From: an uncultured Eubacteriales bacterium
GTDB taxonomy: Bacteria > Bacillota > Clostridia > Oscillospirales > Acutalibacteraceae
Direction of reading: 5' to 3'
Assembly: GCA_900316925.1 (NCBI GenBank)
Contig: ONEU01000097.1
Span: 1 to 8,654, forward strand
DNA: 8,654 nucleotides
The notes below the pieces were generated by a model that ran no database searches, had not been told where the DNA came from, and saw only the letters and a list, made by a program, of their open reading frames with translations. Positions within the stretch are counted from its first letter, which is position 1. Each line of letters begins with the position of its first letter. A program made the translations under genes and the position numbers. Positions 1 through 6,376 of this stretch are shown here, piece by piece.

Positions 1-645
1 GCCACCTCCTACACCATCAGAGTGAAGGCAAAGGATACCGTTACCGGTAAGGTGGTTAACAAGGACTTTACGGTGAAGGTGAATGCACCGCTGAAAAACA
101 CCTCCGCTATCTCAGCACAGAAAGTCACAAAGGGCAGTTCGGTGACCGTGAATTGTGCCTCCGAAGGAGGACTGGGAACCAGTCAGTATGCCGTTTACTA
201 TAAGCAGCAGAGCCAGACGAAGTGGACGTGCGCCCAGAACTACAAGACCAACAAGACTGTGAAGATCACCCCGAAGGCTGCTACCACCTACAATATCCGT
301 GTCAAGGCGAAGGACGCCTCCGGCAAGATCGTGAACAAGGACTTCACCCTCACGGTGACGGCTGTCAGTCCGCTGAAAAATACCTCGACCGTCACTCCGC
401 ACACCGGTGTAACCGGACGTACAGTAATCGTTAACTGTAAAGCCGAGGGCGGACAGGGCGGTTATCAGTATGCGGTGTTCTATAAGCGGACAACCCAGAC
501 AAAGTGGACGTGCGTGCAGAGTTATTCGTCCAACCAGACCGTGAGCATTACGCCGCAAACGGTTTCGACCTATACGATCAGAGTGAAGGTCAAGGATGCT
601 TCCGGCAAGATTGTGAACAAGGATTTTTACAGCACCGTACCATAA
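1..645 (+). CDS. C-terminal part of a repetitive, probably cell-surface protein (Ig-like / triple-tyrosine-type repeats), 5'-truncated by the window
   Basis: The reading frame is open from base 1 and ends at TAA 643-645. The first in-frame GTG (22-24) is internal, so the true start and any signal peptide lie before the window. The 214 visible residues are the end of one repeat followed by two full units of about 94 and 91 residues. Each unit begins PLKNTS, then has a VNC(A/K)(S/A)EGG segment, a QYAV(Y/F)YK strand, KWTC, and a TIRVK(A/V)KDASGKIVNKDF end. Lysine, threonine and aromatic residues at strand-like spacing suggest an extracellular beta-sandwich repeat such as the Y_Y_Y/PKD type. Each unit has two cysteines (VNC and KWTC) that could form a disulfide. 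No cell-wall sorting motif follows; the protein ends just after the last repeat. Anchoring and ligand cannot be judged from this part. The gene is closed by the terminator at 731-760 and is separate from lepA. Confidence 0.8.
   Translation, partial: ATSYTIRVKAKDTVTGKVVNKDFTVKVNAPLKNTSAISAQKVTKGSSVTVNCASEGGLGTSQYAVYYKQQSQTKWTCAQNYKTNKTVKITPKAATTYNIRVKAKDASGKIVNKDFTLTVTAVSPLKNTSTVTPHTGVTGRTVIVNCKAEGGQGGYQYAVFYKRTTQTKWTCVQSYSSNQTVSITPQTVSTYTIRVKVKDASGKIVNKDFYSTVP
88..642 (+). repeat. Two tandem coding repeats of about 94 and 91 codons
   Basis: Unit 1 covers 88-369 and unit 2 covers 370-642. Both begin with codons for PLKNTS and keep the same order of strand motifs and both cysteines. The 3' parts are closest, with near-identical codons around KDASGKIVNKDF. 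The end of a further upstream unit (TIRVKAKD, then VVNKDFTVKV) is visible in 1-87, so the whole protein has at least three units. Confidence 0.85.
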
Positions 646-730
646 TCAACCAATCCGCGCACCAGCGAACGACAGCGTGACAAGGGTCCGGCAGCTTGCC
701 GGCGCACTATTCAGACAAAACCTACAGTTA

Positions 731-760
731 AAATCCCCGCATTTGGCGGGGATTTTTTTT
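731..760 (+). terminator. Intrinsic terminator of the surface-protein gene
   Basis: A perfect 10-bp stem, AAATCCCCGC (731-740) with GCGGGGATTT (746-755), encloses a 5-base loop and runs into eight T's (753-760). It lies 86 bases after the stop codon of the upstream gene. This is a textbook rho-independent terminator and separates that gene from the lepA operon. Confidence 0.93.
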
Positions 761-807
761 AGAATAATCCTACTATCAAATAAACGAATAGACAAAGAAG
801 TAAGAAC

Positions 808-871
808 TGTCAGGGGGACTATCACGAGAAAGGCCCCCCGACACTCCCGAAGGCGCAGCAGTGGTTGCTGC
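808..871. repeat. Dispersed hairpin repeat, copy 1 (44-bp core plus second hairpin)
   Basis: Bases 808-851 match 8393-8436 at 41 of 44 positions without gaps. The core is an interrupted palindrome: TGTC (808-811) pairs with GACA (840-843) and GGGGG (813-817) with CCCCC (834-838), around a CACGAG-type loop. In this copy the inner stem is damaged by A821 and G833, which pair in copy 2. A second hairpin follows directly, GCAGCA (855-860) with TGCTGC (866-871). There is no T-tract, so it is not a simple terminator. It resembles a genome-dispersed REP-like element; that is inference from two copies. Confidence 0.75.
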
Positions 872-902
872 AAGGTATCTCCTCAGCGAATTTTGGAAAG
901 GG

Positions 903-948
903 GTCCGGGGAAAACCTTTTTTTCGCCAGAAAAAGGTTTTCCCTGGGT
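903..948. repeat. Long inverted repeat (hairpin) before the lepA promoter
   Basis: A perfect 14-bp inverted repeat, GGGAAAACCTTTTT (908-921) and AAAAAGGTTTTCCC (930-943), has an 8-base loop. G-C and G-T pairs extend it outward to about 903-948. The T-run in the left arm lies inside the stem and not after it, so terminator function is doubtful. It may belong to the same composite element as 808-871 or be an independent dispersed repeat. Confidence 0.8.
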
Positions 949-993
949 ACCGGCAGGGCAGAATGGATTTCCATGGCACCCCGAAAAAGCGGA

Positions 994-1023
994 TTTACAA
1001 ATAGGATGGAGATATGGTATAAT
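994..1023 (+). promoter_or_regulatory. Probable sigma-A promoter of the lepA operon
   Basis: A TTTACA -35 (994-999, five of six consensus bases) and a perfect TATAAT -10 (1018-1023) are separated by 18 bases. The -10 is preceded by TGG, an extended -10 (TGN). Transcription would start near 1030, giving a leader of roughly 20 bases before the lepA ATG, with the ribosome site AAGGTG at 1040-1045. The leader is too short for a riboswitch, so expression is probably constitutive. Confidence 0.8.
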
Positions 1024-1050
1024 GAAAGGAGTTTATGAGAAGGTGATAAA

Positions 1051-2862
1051 ATGGCGATAGATAAAAGAAAGATTCGGAATTTCAGTATCATAGCACATAT
1101 CGACCACGGAAAGTCTACCCTTGCCGATAGAATATTGGAACAGACACAGTCGGTGGCCATCCGTGATATGGAGGATCAGCTCCTGGATAATATGGATCTG
1201 GAGCGTGAACGCGGTATTACGATCAAGGCTCACGCCGTTACCCTGGTCTATCATGCCGACGACGGGGAAGAGTATGTCTTTAATCTGATTGATACCCCCG
1301 GACACGTTGACTTTAACTATGAAGTATCCCGCTCCCTGGCAGCCTGTGAGGGCGCTGTGCTGGTGGTGGACGCCTCCCAGGGAATTGAGGCGCAGACACT
1401 TGCCAATACCTACCTCGCTCTGGATGCCGGTCTGGAGATCGTTCCGGTCATCAATAAGATCGACCTACCCAGCGCTGATCCCGATAGGATCAAAAACGAG
1501 ATTGAAGATGTCATCGGTCTGCCTGCGGATGACGCTCCCTGCATTTCCGCCAAAATGGGTCTGAATATCCATGAGGTGATGGAACAGATCGTCAGGCTGG
1601 TGCCTCCCCCGGAGGGTGATGACGAGAAGCCCCTGCAGGCGCTGATCTTTGACTCCTACTATGACAGCTATAAGGGCGTGATTATCTACGTCCGCGTGAA
1701 AGAGGGCAGGCTCGCTGTGGGGGATACTATCCGCCTGATGGCAACCGGCAAGGAATTTAACGTGGTGGAGTGCGGCTTCATGCGTGCAACCAGCCTTGAA
1801 CCGGCAGAGGCGCTTTACGCCGGTGAGGTTGGCTATATTGCGGCCTCCATCAAGACCGTGAGTGATGCCAGAGTGGGCGACACCGTGACGCTTGCCGACA
1901 GTCCTGCCAGTGAACCGCTCCCGGGCTACCGTGCCGTTCAGCCTATGGTGTTCTGCGGTATCTATCCCGCCGACGGTGCGAAATATCCCGATCTCCGTGA
2001 CGCCCTGGAAAAACTGGAGCTGAATGATGCGGCGCTGTCCTTTGAGCCGGAAACATCCGTTGCGCTGGGCTTCGGTTTCCGCTGCGGTTTCCTCGGCCTG
2101 CTCCACATGGAGATCATCCAGGAGCGTCTGGAGCGTGAGTATAATCTCGATCTCATTACGACCGCACCCAGCGTTATCTTCCGTATCACGAAAGCGGACG
2201 GCACCGTGGAGATGATCGACAATCCCACCAACTATCCCGATCCCGGTCAGATCGTCAAGGCCGAGGAGCCTGTCACGGAAGCACATATCTACGCTCCGTC
2301 GGAATACGTCGGCAATATCATGGAACTCTGCCAGGACAGACGAGGCGTCTTCAAGGACATGAAGTATATTGACGCCGACCGTGTGGATATTCACTATATC
2401 CTTCCGCTTGCGGAGATCGTCTATGACTTTTTTGATACGCTGAAATCCCGCACCCGGGGCTATGCGTCCTTTGACTATGAGGTTTCGGGATATGAGGAAT
2501 CGAAGTTAGTGAAGCTCGATATCATGCTTAACGGCGAAGTGGTGGATGCGCTTTCGTTCATCATCCATGCGGACAAGGCGTATTCCAGGGCGAGGAAGAT
2601 GGCGGAGAAGCTGAAGGAGAAGATCCCGCGTCAGCTGTTTGAAGTGCCGATCCAGGCGTGTATCGGCGGGAAGATCATTGCCCGTGAGACGGTAAAAGCC
2701 ATGCGCAAGGACGTTCTGGCAAAGTGCTACGGCGGTGATATCACCCGAAAGAAGAAGCTCCTGGAGAAGCAGAAGGAAGGCAAGAAGCGTATGCGCCAGC
2801 TTGGTACCGTTGAAGTGCCGCAGGAAGCCTTCATGGCGGTATTGAAACTGGACACAGAATAA
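1051..2862 (+). CDS. lepA: Elongation factor 4 (LepA), ribosome back-translocating GTPase
   Basis: The 603-residue length is normal for LepA/EF4. All GTPase motifs are visible: G1 AHIDHGKST (15-23), the switch I segment RERGITIKA (52-60), G3 DTPGH (81-85), G4 NKID (135-138) and G5 SAK (166-168). EF-G-like beta-barrel and alpha/beta domains follow, with FGFRCGFLGLLHMEI in the middle. The end is the LepA-specific C-terminal domain with a basic KRMRQLGTVEVPQEAF tail. In the family, EF4 binds stalled or mistranslocated ribosomes in the cytoplasm and can move tRNAs back one step; it helps under ionic or cold stress and in initiation or assembly. The ATG at 1051 is chosen because AAGGTG (1040-1045) sits five bases upstream and MAIDKRKIRNFSIIAHIDHGKST is the expected N-terminus. 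It is first in the tight run that continues to recQ. Confidence 0.98.
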   Translation: MAIDKRKIRNFSIIAHIDHGKSTLADRILEQTQSVAIRDMEDQLLDNMDLERERGITIKAHAVTLVYHADDGEEYVFNLIDTPGHVDFNYEVSRSLAACEGAVLVVDASQGIEAQTLANTYLALDAGLEIVPVINKIDLPSADPDRIKNEIEDVIGLPADDAPCISAKMGLNIHEVMEQIVRLVPPPEGDDEKPLQALIFDSYYDSYKGVIIYVRVKEGRLAVGDTIRLMATGKEFNVVECGFMRATSLEPAEALYAGEVGYIAASIKTVSDARVGDTVTLADSPASEPLPGYRAVQPMVFCGIYPADGAKYPDLRDALEKLELNDAALSFEPETSVALGFGFRCGFLGLLHMEIIQERLEREYNLDLITTAPSVIFRITKADGTVEMIDNPTNYPDPGQIVKAEEPVTEAHIYAPSEYVGNIMELCQDRRGVFKDMKYIDADRVDIHYILPLAEIVYDFFDTLKSRTRGYASFDYEVSGYEESKLVKLDIMLNGEVVDALSFIIHADKAYSRARKMAEKLKEKIPRQLFEVPIQACIGGKIIARETVKAMRKDVLAKCYGGDITRKKKLLEKQKEGKKRMRQLGTVEVPQEAFMAVLKLDTE

Positions 2863-2893
2863 TGATGGATGCCCATAGGGGGATGAAACAGAG

Positions 2894-3268
2894 ATGAAAA
2901 CCGTATTGCTCTATAATTTCAGCGGGGAGAGACTGCAAAAGGCGAAAGCGGCAGTTCTGCTGGCAAGAGCCGGTGCCCGTGTGGTGGAGAAGGACAGCTA
3001 CGGCAAGCGCCTGGGAGAACTGGTGGGTGCCAAGGGCTATGAAACAGAGGTCACCTCGGAGTACCGGGATTTTGACGAGGAACTGCTGGTGATGAGCGGG
3101 TTTGATCGTGGGGATATCGACCGGCTGATTGCGGCGCTCCGTCAGACAGGCGTCGGCCGTGTAGCGCTCAAGGCCGTCGTCACTCCCACCAACATCGACT
3201 GGAACAGCTCACAGCTCTTTTACGCTGTCAAGGCTGACCACGAGGAGATGCACCGGGGAAAAAGCTAA
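2894..3268 (+). CDS. DUF3783-family small protein, function unknown
   Basis: This 124-residue cytoplasmic protein has no signal peptide or membrane segment. It begins MKTVLLYNF, typical of a beta strand opening a small alpha/beta fold, and ends with the KAVVTPTNIDWNSSQLFYAV segment. In Clostridia that segment marks the DUF3783 family, where the C-terminal K-x-V-x-T-P-T-N and a later EH-like acidic end are conserved; I recognise it from memory, not from a search. The middle (about residues 50-85) is acidic, with DFDEELLVMSGFDRGDIDRL resembling the FS/GF-D-hydrophobic-D-xx-L pattern of that family. The start is supported by AGGGGGAT (2877-2884), nine bases upstream of the ATG. It lies 31 bases after lepA and 2 bases before the GIY-YIG gene, so it is probably co-transcribed and may be coupled to it. 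No biochemical role can be stated. Confidence 0.75.
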   Translation: MKTVLLYNFSGERLQKAKAAVLLARAGARVVEKDSYGKRLGELVGAKGYETEVTSEYRDFDEELLVMSGFDRGDIDRLIAALRQTGVGRVALKAVVTPTNIDWNSSQLFYAVKADHEEMHRGKS

Positions 3269-3270
3269 GG

Positions 3271-3585
3271 ATGTACTATATTTATATGATCCGCTGTGAG
3301 GATGCCTCGATCTATACGGGCATCACCACCAGTTTTACGAGAAGATTTGCCGAGCACTGCGGAGCCGGCGGCAAGGGCGCCCGGTATACCCGTTCCCACA
3401 GGCCCCTGGCGCTGCTGGCTCTGTGGCAATGTGAGGGCAGATCCGAGGCTTCACGGCTGGAGTACCGTATCAAGCGGCTGCCAAAGGCACGGAAGGAACA
3501 ACTGGCGCTGAGCGGTGATCTTACGATCTTGGAGGGACTGCCGCAGCCGGAGCGCTATCAGAAGGCAGTCTGGGAGGAAGTCTGA
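3271..3585 (+). CDS. GIY-YIG nuclease-family protein (YhbQ/UPF0213 type)
   Basis: The 104-residue protein is a stand-alone GIY-YIG domain. Y3-I4-Y5 and Y15-T16-G17 are the two halves of the signature. R24/R25 and H29 lie on the following helix, ARYTRSHRP (37-45) is typical of the YhbQ group, and E64 in LEYRIKRL is the expected metal-binding catalytic glutamate. These residues predict a divalent-metal DNA endonuclease active site. Related bacterial proteins have been linked to DNA repair or nicking, but substrates are poorly defined. The ribosome site is weak: GGGG (3255-3258) is 12 bases away and an AAGG directly abuts the ATG. With a 2-base gap from the upstream stop, translation is probably coupled. 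Its stop codon directly abuts the GTG of recQ. Confidence 0.9.
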   Translation: MYYIYMIRCEDASIYTGITTSFTRRFAEHCGAGGKGARYTRSHRPLALLALWQCEGRSEASRLEYRIKRLPKARKEQLALSGDLTILEGLPQPERYQKAVWEEV

Positions 3586-5103
3586 GTGGAAGATATCAAT
3601 GTACTGCTGAAAAAATACTATGGCTACGACTCTTTCCGCAACAGTCAGGAGGAAATTATCCGGAACCTCCTCAGCGGAAGGGATGTGTCGGTCGTCATGC
3701 CCACGGGAGCAGGAAAATCCATCTGCTACCAGCTGCCGGCTCTGGCAATGGACGGCATTACCCTGGTGATCTCGCCGCTGATCTCCCTCATGCAGGATCA
3801 GGTGCGTGCACTCATCGGCATGGGGGTGCGGGCGGCGTATCTTAACAGCTCCCTCACGCCGCATCAGCTTTCCCTTGCCACGGAAAATGCCAGACGGGGT
3901 GTGTATAAGATCATCTATGTGGCGCCGGAACGCCTGGAAACCAGTGATTTCCTGGATTTTGCCACCCATGCCCCTATTTCGATGCTGGCTGTGGACGAAG
4001 CCCATTGTATTTCCCAGTGGGGGCACGATTTCCGCCCCAGCTATACCGGAATTGCGGATTTTATTGACCAACTGCCCCATCGTCCGGTGGTGGCGGCCTT
4101 TACCGCTACCGCTACGCAGCGTGTGAAGAAGGATATCGCCTATCAACTGCGGCTGAATAAGCCCTTTACCATCACGACAGGCTTTGACCGTAAGAACCTG
4201 TATTTCGGTATCTACAAGCCCACGGACAGATATACCTTTCTGATGGATTATGTGTCCCGGAATGCGGAGAAATCGGGTATCATCTACTGCGCCACCCGTA
4301 AGAATGTGGATGATCTGGCGATGGCGCTGCAGAAGAACGGTTATTCCGCCCTGCCCTATCATGCCGGGATGCCGGATGCCGACCGCACGGCAAACCAGGA
4401 GGAGTTCATCTATGACCGCACAAAGATCATGGTGGCGACAAACGCTTTCGGGATGGGAATTGACAAGCCGAATGTGCGCTATGTCATCCACTACAATATG
4501 CCGCAGAACTTAGAGGAATACTACCAGCAGGCAGGACGTGCCGGACGTGACGGAGAGCCTGCGGAATGTCTGCTGCTGTACAGCGCCAGGGATGTGAAGC
4601 TCAATGAGTACTTCATCAACAAAAGCGCCGAAAGCGAGCATCTTTCTCCGGATGAAGCGGAGAAGTTCCTGGAATCAGAGCGTGAAAAGCTCAAGCTGAT
4701 GACCTTCTATGCCACCTCACAGACAGTCTGTCTGCGCAAGAGGATCTTATCGTACTTTGGGGAGCGCTTTTTACCGCCCTGTGACAATTGCAGCGTGTGC
4801 AACCACGACAGCGGCGACAGCCTGATTACCTATGGCCGTCAGAAAACAGCCGGCGTGCGGGGAATTATGGACGAAGCATTGTTTGACCGCCTGAAAAAGT
4901 ACCGAACCGTCGAAGCGGCACGGGCGGGTGTCCCTGCCTATTCCGTGCTGGGAGACGCCACTTTGCGGGAGCTTTCGGTGGTGAAGCCGAGAAATACCGC
5001 TCAGCTTGCGAGGATCAGCGGTATGGGTGAGATGAAGATCCGCCGTTACGGGGATGCTATCGTTGCGCTCATCAATCGTTATGAGGAAGAGGCGGATTTC
5101 TGA
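3586..5103 (+). CDS. recQ: RecQ-family ATP-dependent DNA helicase lacking the winged-helix domain
   Basis: The 505-residue protein unwinds DNA 3'-5' by family analogy, for recombination and fork repair. Visible motifs are MPTGAGKS (Walker A, 38-45), DEAH (137-140), the RecQ aromatic-rich loop SQWGHDFRPSY (143-153), FTATATQ, YHAGM, and motifs V-VI (VATNAFGMGIDKPNVRYVIHYN, then QQAGRAGRDG). A zinc site follows at C382-x16-C399-x2-C402-x2-C405. An HRDC-like domain starts near 428 and runs to the end (LARISGMGEMKIRRYGDAIVALI). E. coli RecQ has about 110 residues of winged helix between zinc site and HRDC; here only about 22 residues separate them, so that DNA-binding module appears absent. The GTG start at 3586 is supported by GGGAGG (3572-3577), eight bases upstream and inside the preceding gene; its stop ends at 3585. 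A hairpin made of TAC-N5-GTA sites follows the stop codon. Confidence 0.95.
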   Translation: MEDINVLLKKYYGYDSFRNSQEEIIRNLLSGRDVSVVMPTGAGKSICYQLPALAMDGITLVISPLISLMQDQVRALIGMGVRAAYLNSSLTPHQLSLATENARRGVYKIIYVAPERLETSDFLDFATHAPISMLAVDEAHCISQWGHDFRPSYTGIADFIDQLPHRPVVAAFTATATQRVKKDIAYQLRLNKPFTITTGFDRKNLYFGIYKPTDRYTFLMDYVSRNAEKSGIIYCATRKNVDDLAMALQKNGYSALPYHAGMPDADRTANQEEFIYDRTKIMVATNAFGMGIDKPNVRYVIHYNMPQNLEEYYQQAGRAGRDGEPAECLLLYSARDVKLNEYFINKSAESEHLSPDEAEKFLESEREKLKLMTFYATSQTVCLRKRILSYFGERFLPPCDNCSVCNHDSGDSLITYGRQKTAGVRGIMDEALFDRLKKYRTVEAARAGVPAYSVLGDATLRELSVVKPRNTAQLARISGMGEMKIRRYGDAIVALINRYEEEADF

Positions 5104-5110
5104 ACTGCGG

Positions 5111-5146
5111 ATTATACAAATTGTAAACTATTACGATTTGTATAAT
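5111..5146. repeat. Sixteen-base-pair hairpin built from two facing TAC-N5-GTA sites
   Basis: ATTATACAAAT (5111-5121) is perfectly complementary to ATTTGTATAAT (5136-5146). The stem continues inward with one G-T pair and four Watson-Crick pairs, giving 5111-5126 against 5131-5146 around a four-base loop ACTA. It begins seven bases after the recQ stop. No T-tract follows on either strand, so it is not a canonical terminator; it could stabilise the recQ mRNA 3' end or be a DNA-level operator pair. Confidence 0.85.
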
Positions 5147-5286
5147 ACAGATAGTAATATCAGTTAAAATAATACTATTTGTATTATGCGAACCGACGAT
5201 GTTATACGGATTGGAATATTTCTGAAAATAATACAAGTTGTATATAATACTAACTGTATTATTCTTGCTGATTTCTACAAAGCGTA
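5115..5286. repeat. TAC-N5-GTA array 1, between recQ and the alkD-like gene
   Basis: Seven exact sites start at 5115, 5132, 5146, 5173, 5232, 5248 and 5276. One degenerate site at 5205 reads TACGGATTGGA. Examples are TACAAATTGTA, TACGATTTGTA and TACAAGTTGTA. The outer triplets are fixed and the centre varies, and several sites are near-reverse-complements of others. The 16-base gaps hold CAGTTAAAAT or TTTCTGAAAATA. The DNA is much more AT-rich than the flanking genes. Confidence 0.9.
5220..5248 (+). promoter_or_regulatory. Possible promoter for the alkD-like gene, inside array 1
   Basis: A perfect TATAAT (5243-5248) lies between two adjacent TAC-N5-GTA sites. Seventeen bases upstream is only a weak TTCTGA (5220-5225) as -35. 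Another TATAAT at 5141-5146 has no good -35. If real, factor binding to the array sites would cover this -10. AT-rich repeats produce such hexamers easily, so confidence is low. Confidence 0.3.
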
Positions 5287-5330
5287 TATCAGCCATAGGA
5301 TGATGCAGCAGACCGTAAAGGAGGATGGCG

Positions 5331-6014
5331 ATGCACCCGGAAGTGAGAGCGCATCTGCAGGAGATGCAGGAGGCGGAATATGCAGCGTTTACCGGTCGGT
5401 TAACGCCGGGAGCAGGAACCGTATTGGGAGTACGGCTGCCCCTGCTGCGCCGGTATGCCGCGGAACTGGCTGCCGGAATGGGAGAAGCAGCGATGGAGGG
5501 CGAGGATGTCTATTTCGAGGAAAAGCTGCTGCGGGGGATCCTCATCGGCAAACTCAAAATGGATCTTGAACGCCGCCTGGAGCTGATCCGGGATTTTATT
5601 CCCGTGATCGACAATTGGTCGGTATGCGACAGCTTCTGCTGCACGTTAAAGCCTTCCAGACGTCAGCTTGATCGCTACTGGGAGCTGATACAGCCATACG
5701 TCCTGTCTGAACGGGAGTTTGAACAGCGCTTTGCCGCCGTGATGCTGCTGGATCATTTTGTAAACGAGACGTATATTGACCGCACGCTCACCCTGCTCCC
5801 GCAGATCCGGACCGACGCCTATTATGCCTCGATGGGAACAGCCTGGGCGCTGGCGGAGTGCTATCTGAAATTCCCGGAAAAGACCCTGCCGCTGCTGCAG
5901 GAGCCCGTATTTGATACCCCCACCCACCGCCGTGCCATCCGCAAGCTCTGTGATTCCTACCGTGTCACCCCGGCGGAAAAGCAGATGCTTAGGGGCTTGC
6001 TGCGGGGAGAATGA
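5331..6014 (+). CDS. AlkD-type DNA alkylation-repair glycosylase (HEAT-like repeats)
   Basis: The 227-residue, all-helical protein lacks a signal peptide or membrane segment. It matches the AlkD family: GVRLPLLRRYA near the N-terminus, IDNWSVCDSFC, FEQRFAAVMLL, and ASMGTAWALAECY. In Bacillus cereus AlkD, W109, D113, R148 and W187 form the active site; here W96, D100, R133 and W172 occupy the same motifs with nearly constant offset, so activity is likely retained. AlkD removes bulky N3- and N7-alkylated purines from DNA without base flipping. I choose ATG 5331 over the in-frame ATG at 5325, because AAGGAGG (5318-5324) would directly abut the latter but lies six bases before 5331. TAC-N5-GTA arrays lie on both sides. 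Its TGA stop leads straight into the next array (TGATAATAC). Confidence 0.9.
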   Translation: MHPEVRAHLQEMQEAEYAAFTGRLTPGAGTVLGVRLPLLRRYAAELAAGMGEAAMEGEDVYFEEKLLRGILIGKLKMDLERRLELIRDFIPVIDNWSVCDSFCCTLKPSRRQLDRYWELIQPYVLSEREFEQRFAAVMLLDHFVNETYIDRTLTLLPQIRTDAYYASMGTAWALAECYLKFPEKTLPLLQEPVFDTPTHRRAIRKLCDSYRVTPAEKQMLRGLLRGE

Positions 6015-6017
6015 TAA

Positions 6018-6045
6018 TACTGCCTGTAATATTATACTATTTGTA
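6018..6045. repeat. TAC-N5-GTA array 2, two sites between the alkD-like gene and the orphan gene
   Basis: Exact sites lie at 6018-6028 (TACTGCCTGTA) and 6035-6045 (TACTATTTGTA), 17 bases apart. The first starts four bases after the alkD stop codon, and the second ends seven bases before GGAGG (6052-6056) of the next gene. The 34 bases from the stop codon on align with the start of array 3, sharing TGATAATACT and the same 17-base spacing. Confidence 0.85.
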
Positions 6046-6061
6046 AAATCCGGAGGACGCC

Positions 6062-6373
6062 ATGACACGAGAAACCGCCAAACGCAAGATCAGGGGCTTT
6101 CCCCTGAAACGACAGGCTCTGGCCAAAGAGGATATCGAGAAGCGTGCTTACATCACCGTGGAGCTTGTACCGCTGTTTGAATTGGAGGACGGCTACTACC
6201 AGATGACGGTGAACTATAAAATCCGGCTGGAGGACGGCTACATTTACGGAAAAGCCTCCGGTCTGGATGAATTTATCAGGATGCACCAGGCAGCCGACAG
6301 CGGGGAAGTGTTCCGTATTCTGTATCTGGAGCAGTCCCGTATCATCATTGAGATCGAAGAACGGGACGACTGA
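6062..6373 (+). CDS. Uncharacterised 103-residue protein
   Basis: I do not recognise this protein. It starts at ATG 6062 with GGAGG (6052-6056) five bases upstream, so it is very likely translated. Residues 3-28 are strongly basic (KRKIRG, then KRQALAKEDIEKR) and could touch nucleic acid. Residues 30-66 look like beta strands and contain a short internal duplication, LEDGY at 41-45 and 56-60. Residues 68-78 are probably a helix (LDEFIRMHQAA). The C-terminus returns to strand (SRIIIEIEERDD) and is acidic. There is no signal peptide, membrane segment, cysteine pair or helix-turn-helix that I can see. It sits between two TAC-N5-GTA arrays and downstream of the alkD-like gene, which makes it a candidate partner of either. 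A regulatory role is only inference from position. Confidence 0.75.
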   Translation: MTRETAKRKIRGFPLKRQALAKEDIEKRAYITVELVPLFELEDGYYQMTVNYKIRLEDGYIYGKASGLDEFIRMHQAADSGEVFRILYLEQSRIIIEIEERDD

Positions 6374-6376
6374 TAA

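Larger units (their letters stand above)
646..993. other. Gene-free spacer upstream of lepA
   Basis: I see no supportable gene here. ORFs crossing it lack ribosome binding sites and are mostly translated hairpins. It holds a small CCGGCA/TGCCGG hairpin (688-702), the terminator of the upstream gene (731-760), a dispersed hairpin repeat (808-871) and a long inverted repeat (903-948). The lepA promoter follows at 994. Confidence 0.8.

Noticed and set aside
677..1060. 127-codon plus-strand ORF before lepA
   Set aside because: It runs through a terminator, two hairpin repeats and the lepA promoter, and lacks a ribosome site.
1465..2394. 309-codon minus-strand ORF
   Set aside because: It lies wholly inside lepA in antisense, has a histidine-rich non-family translation and no ribosome site; it is a codon-bias shadow.
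3451..4491. 346-codon minus-strand ORF
   Set aside because: It is antisense to the end of the GIY-YIG gene and to recQ, both with clear motifs; no ribosome site or recognisable domain.
5325..5330. Earlier ATG for the alkD-like gene
   Set aside because: It directly abuts the AAGGAGG ribosome site (5318-5324), whereas the ATG at 5331 has normal six-base spacing.
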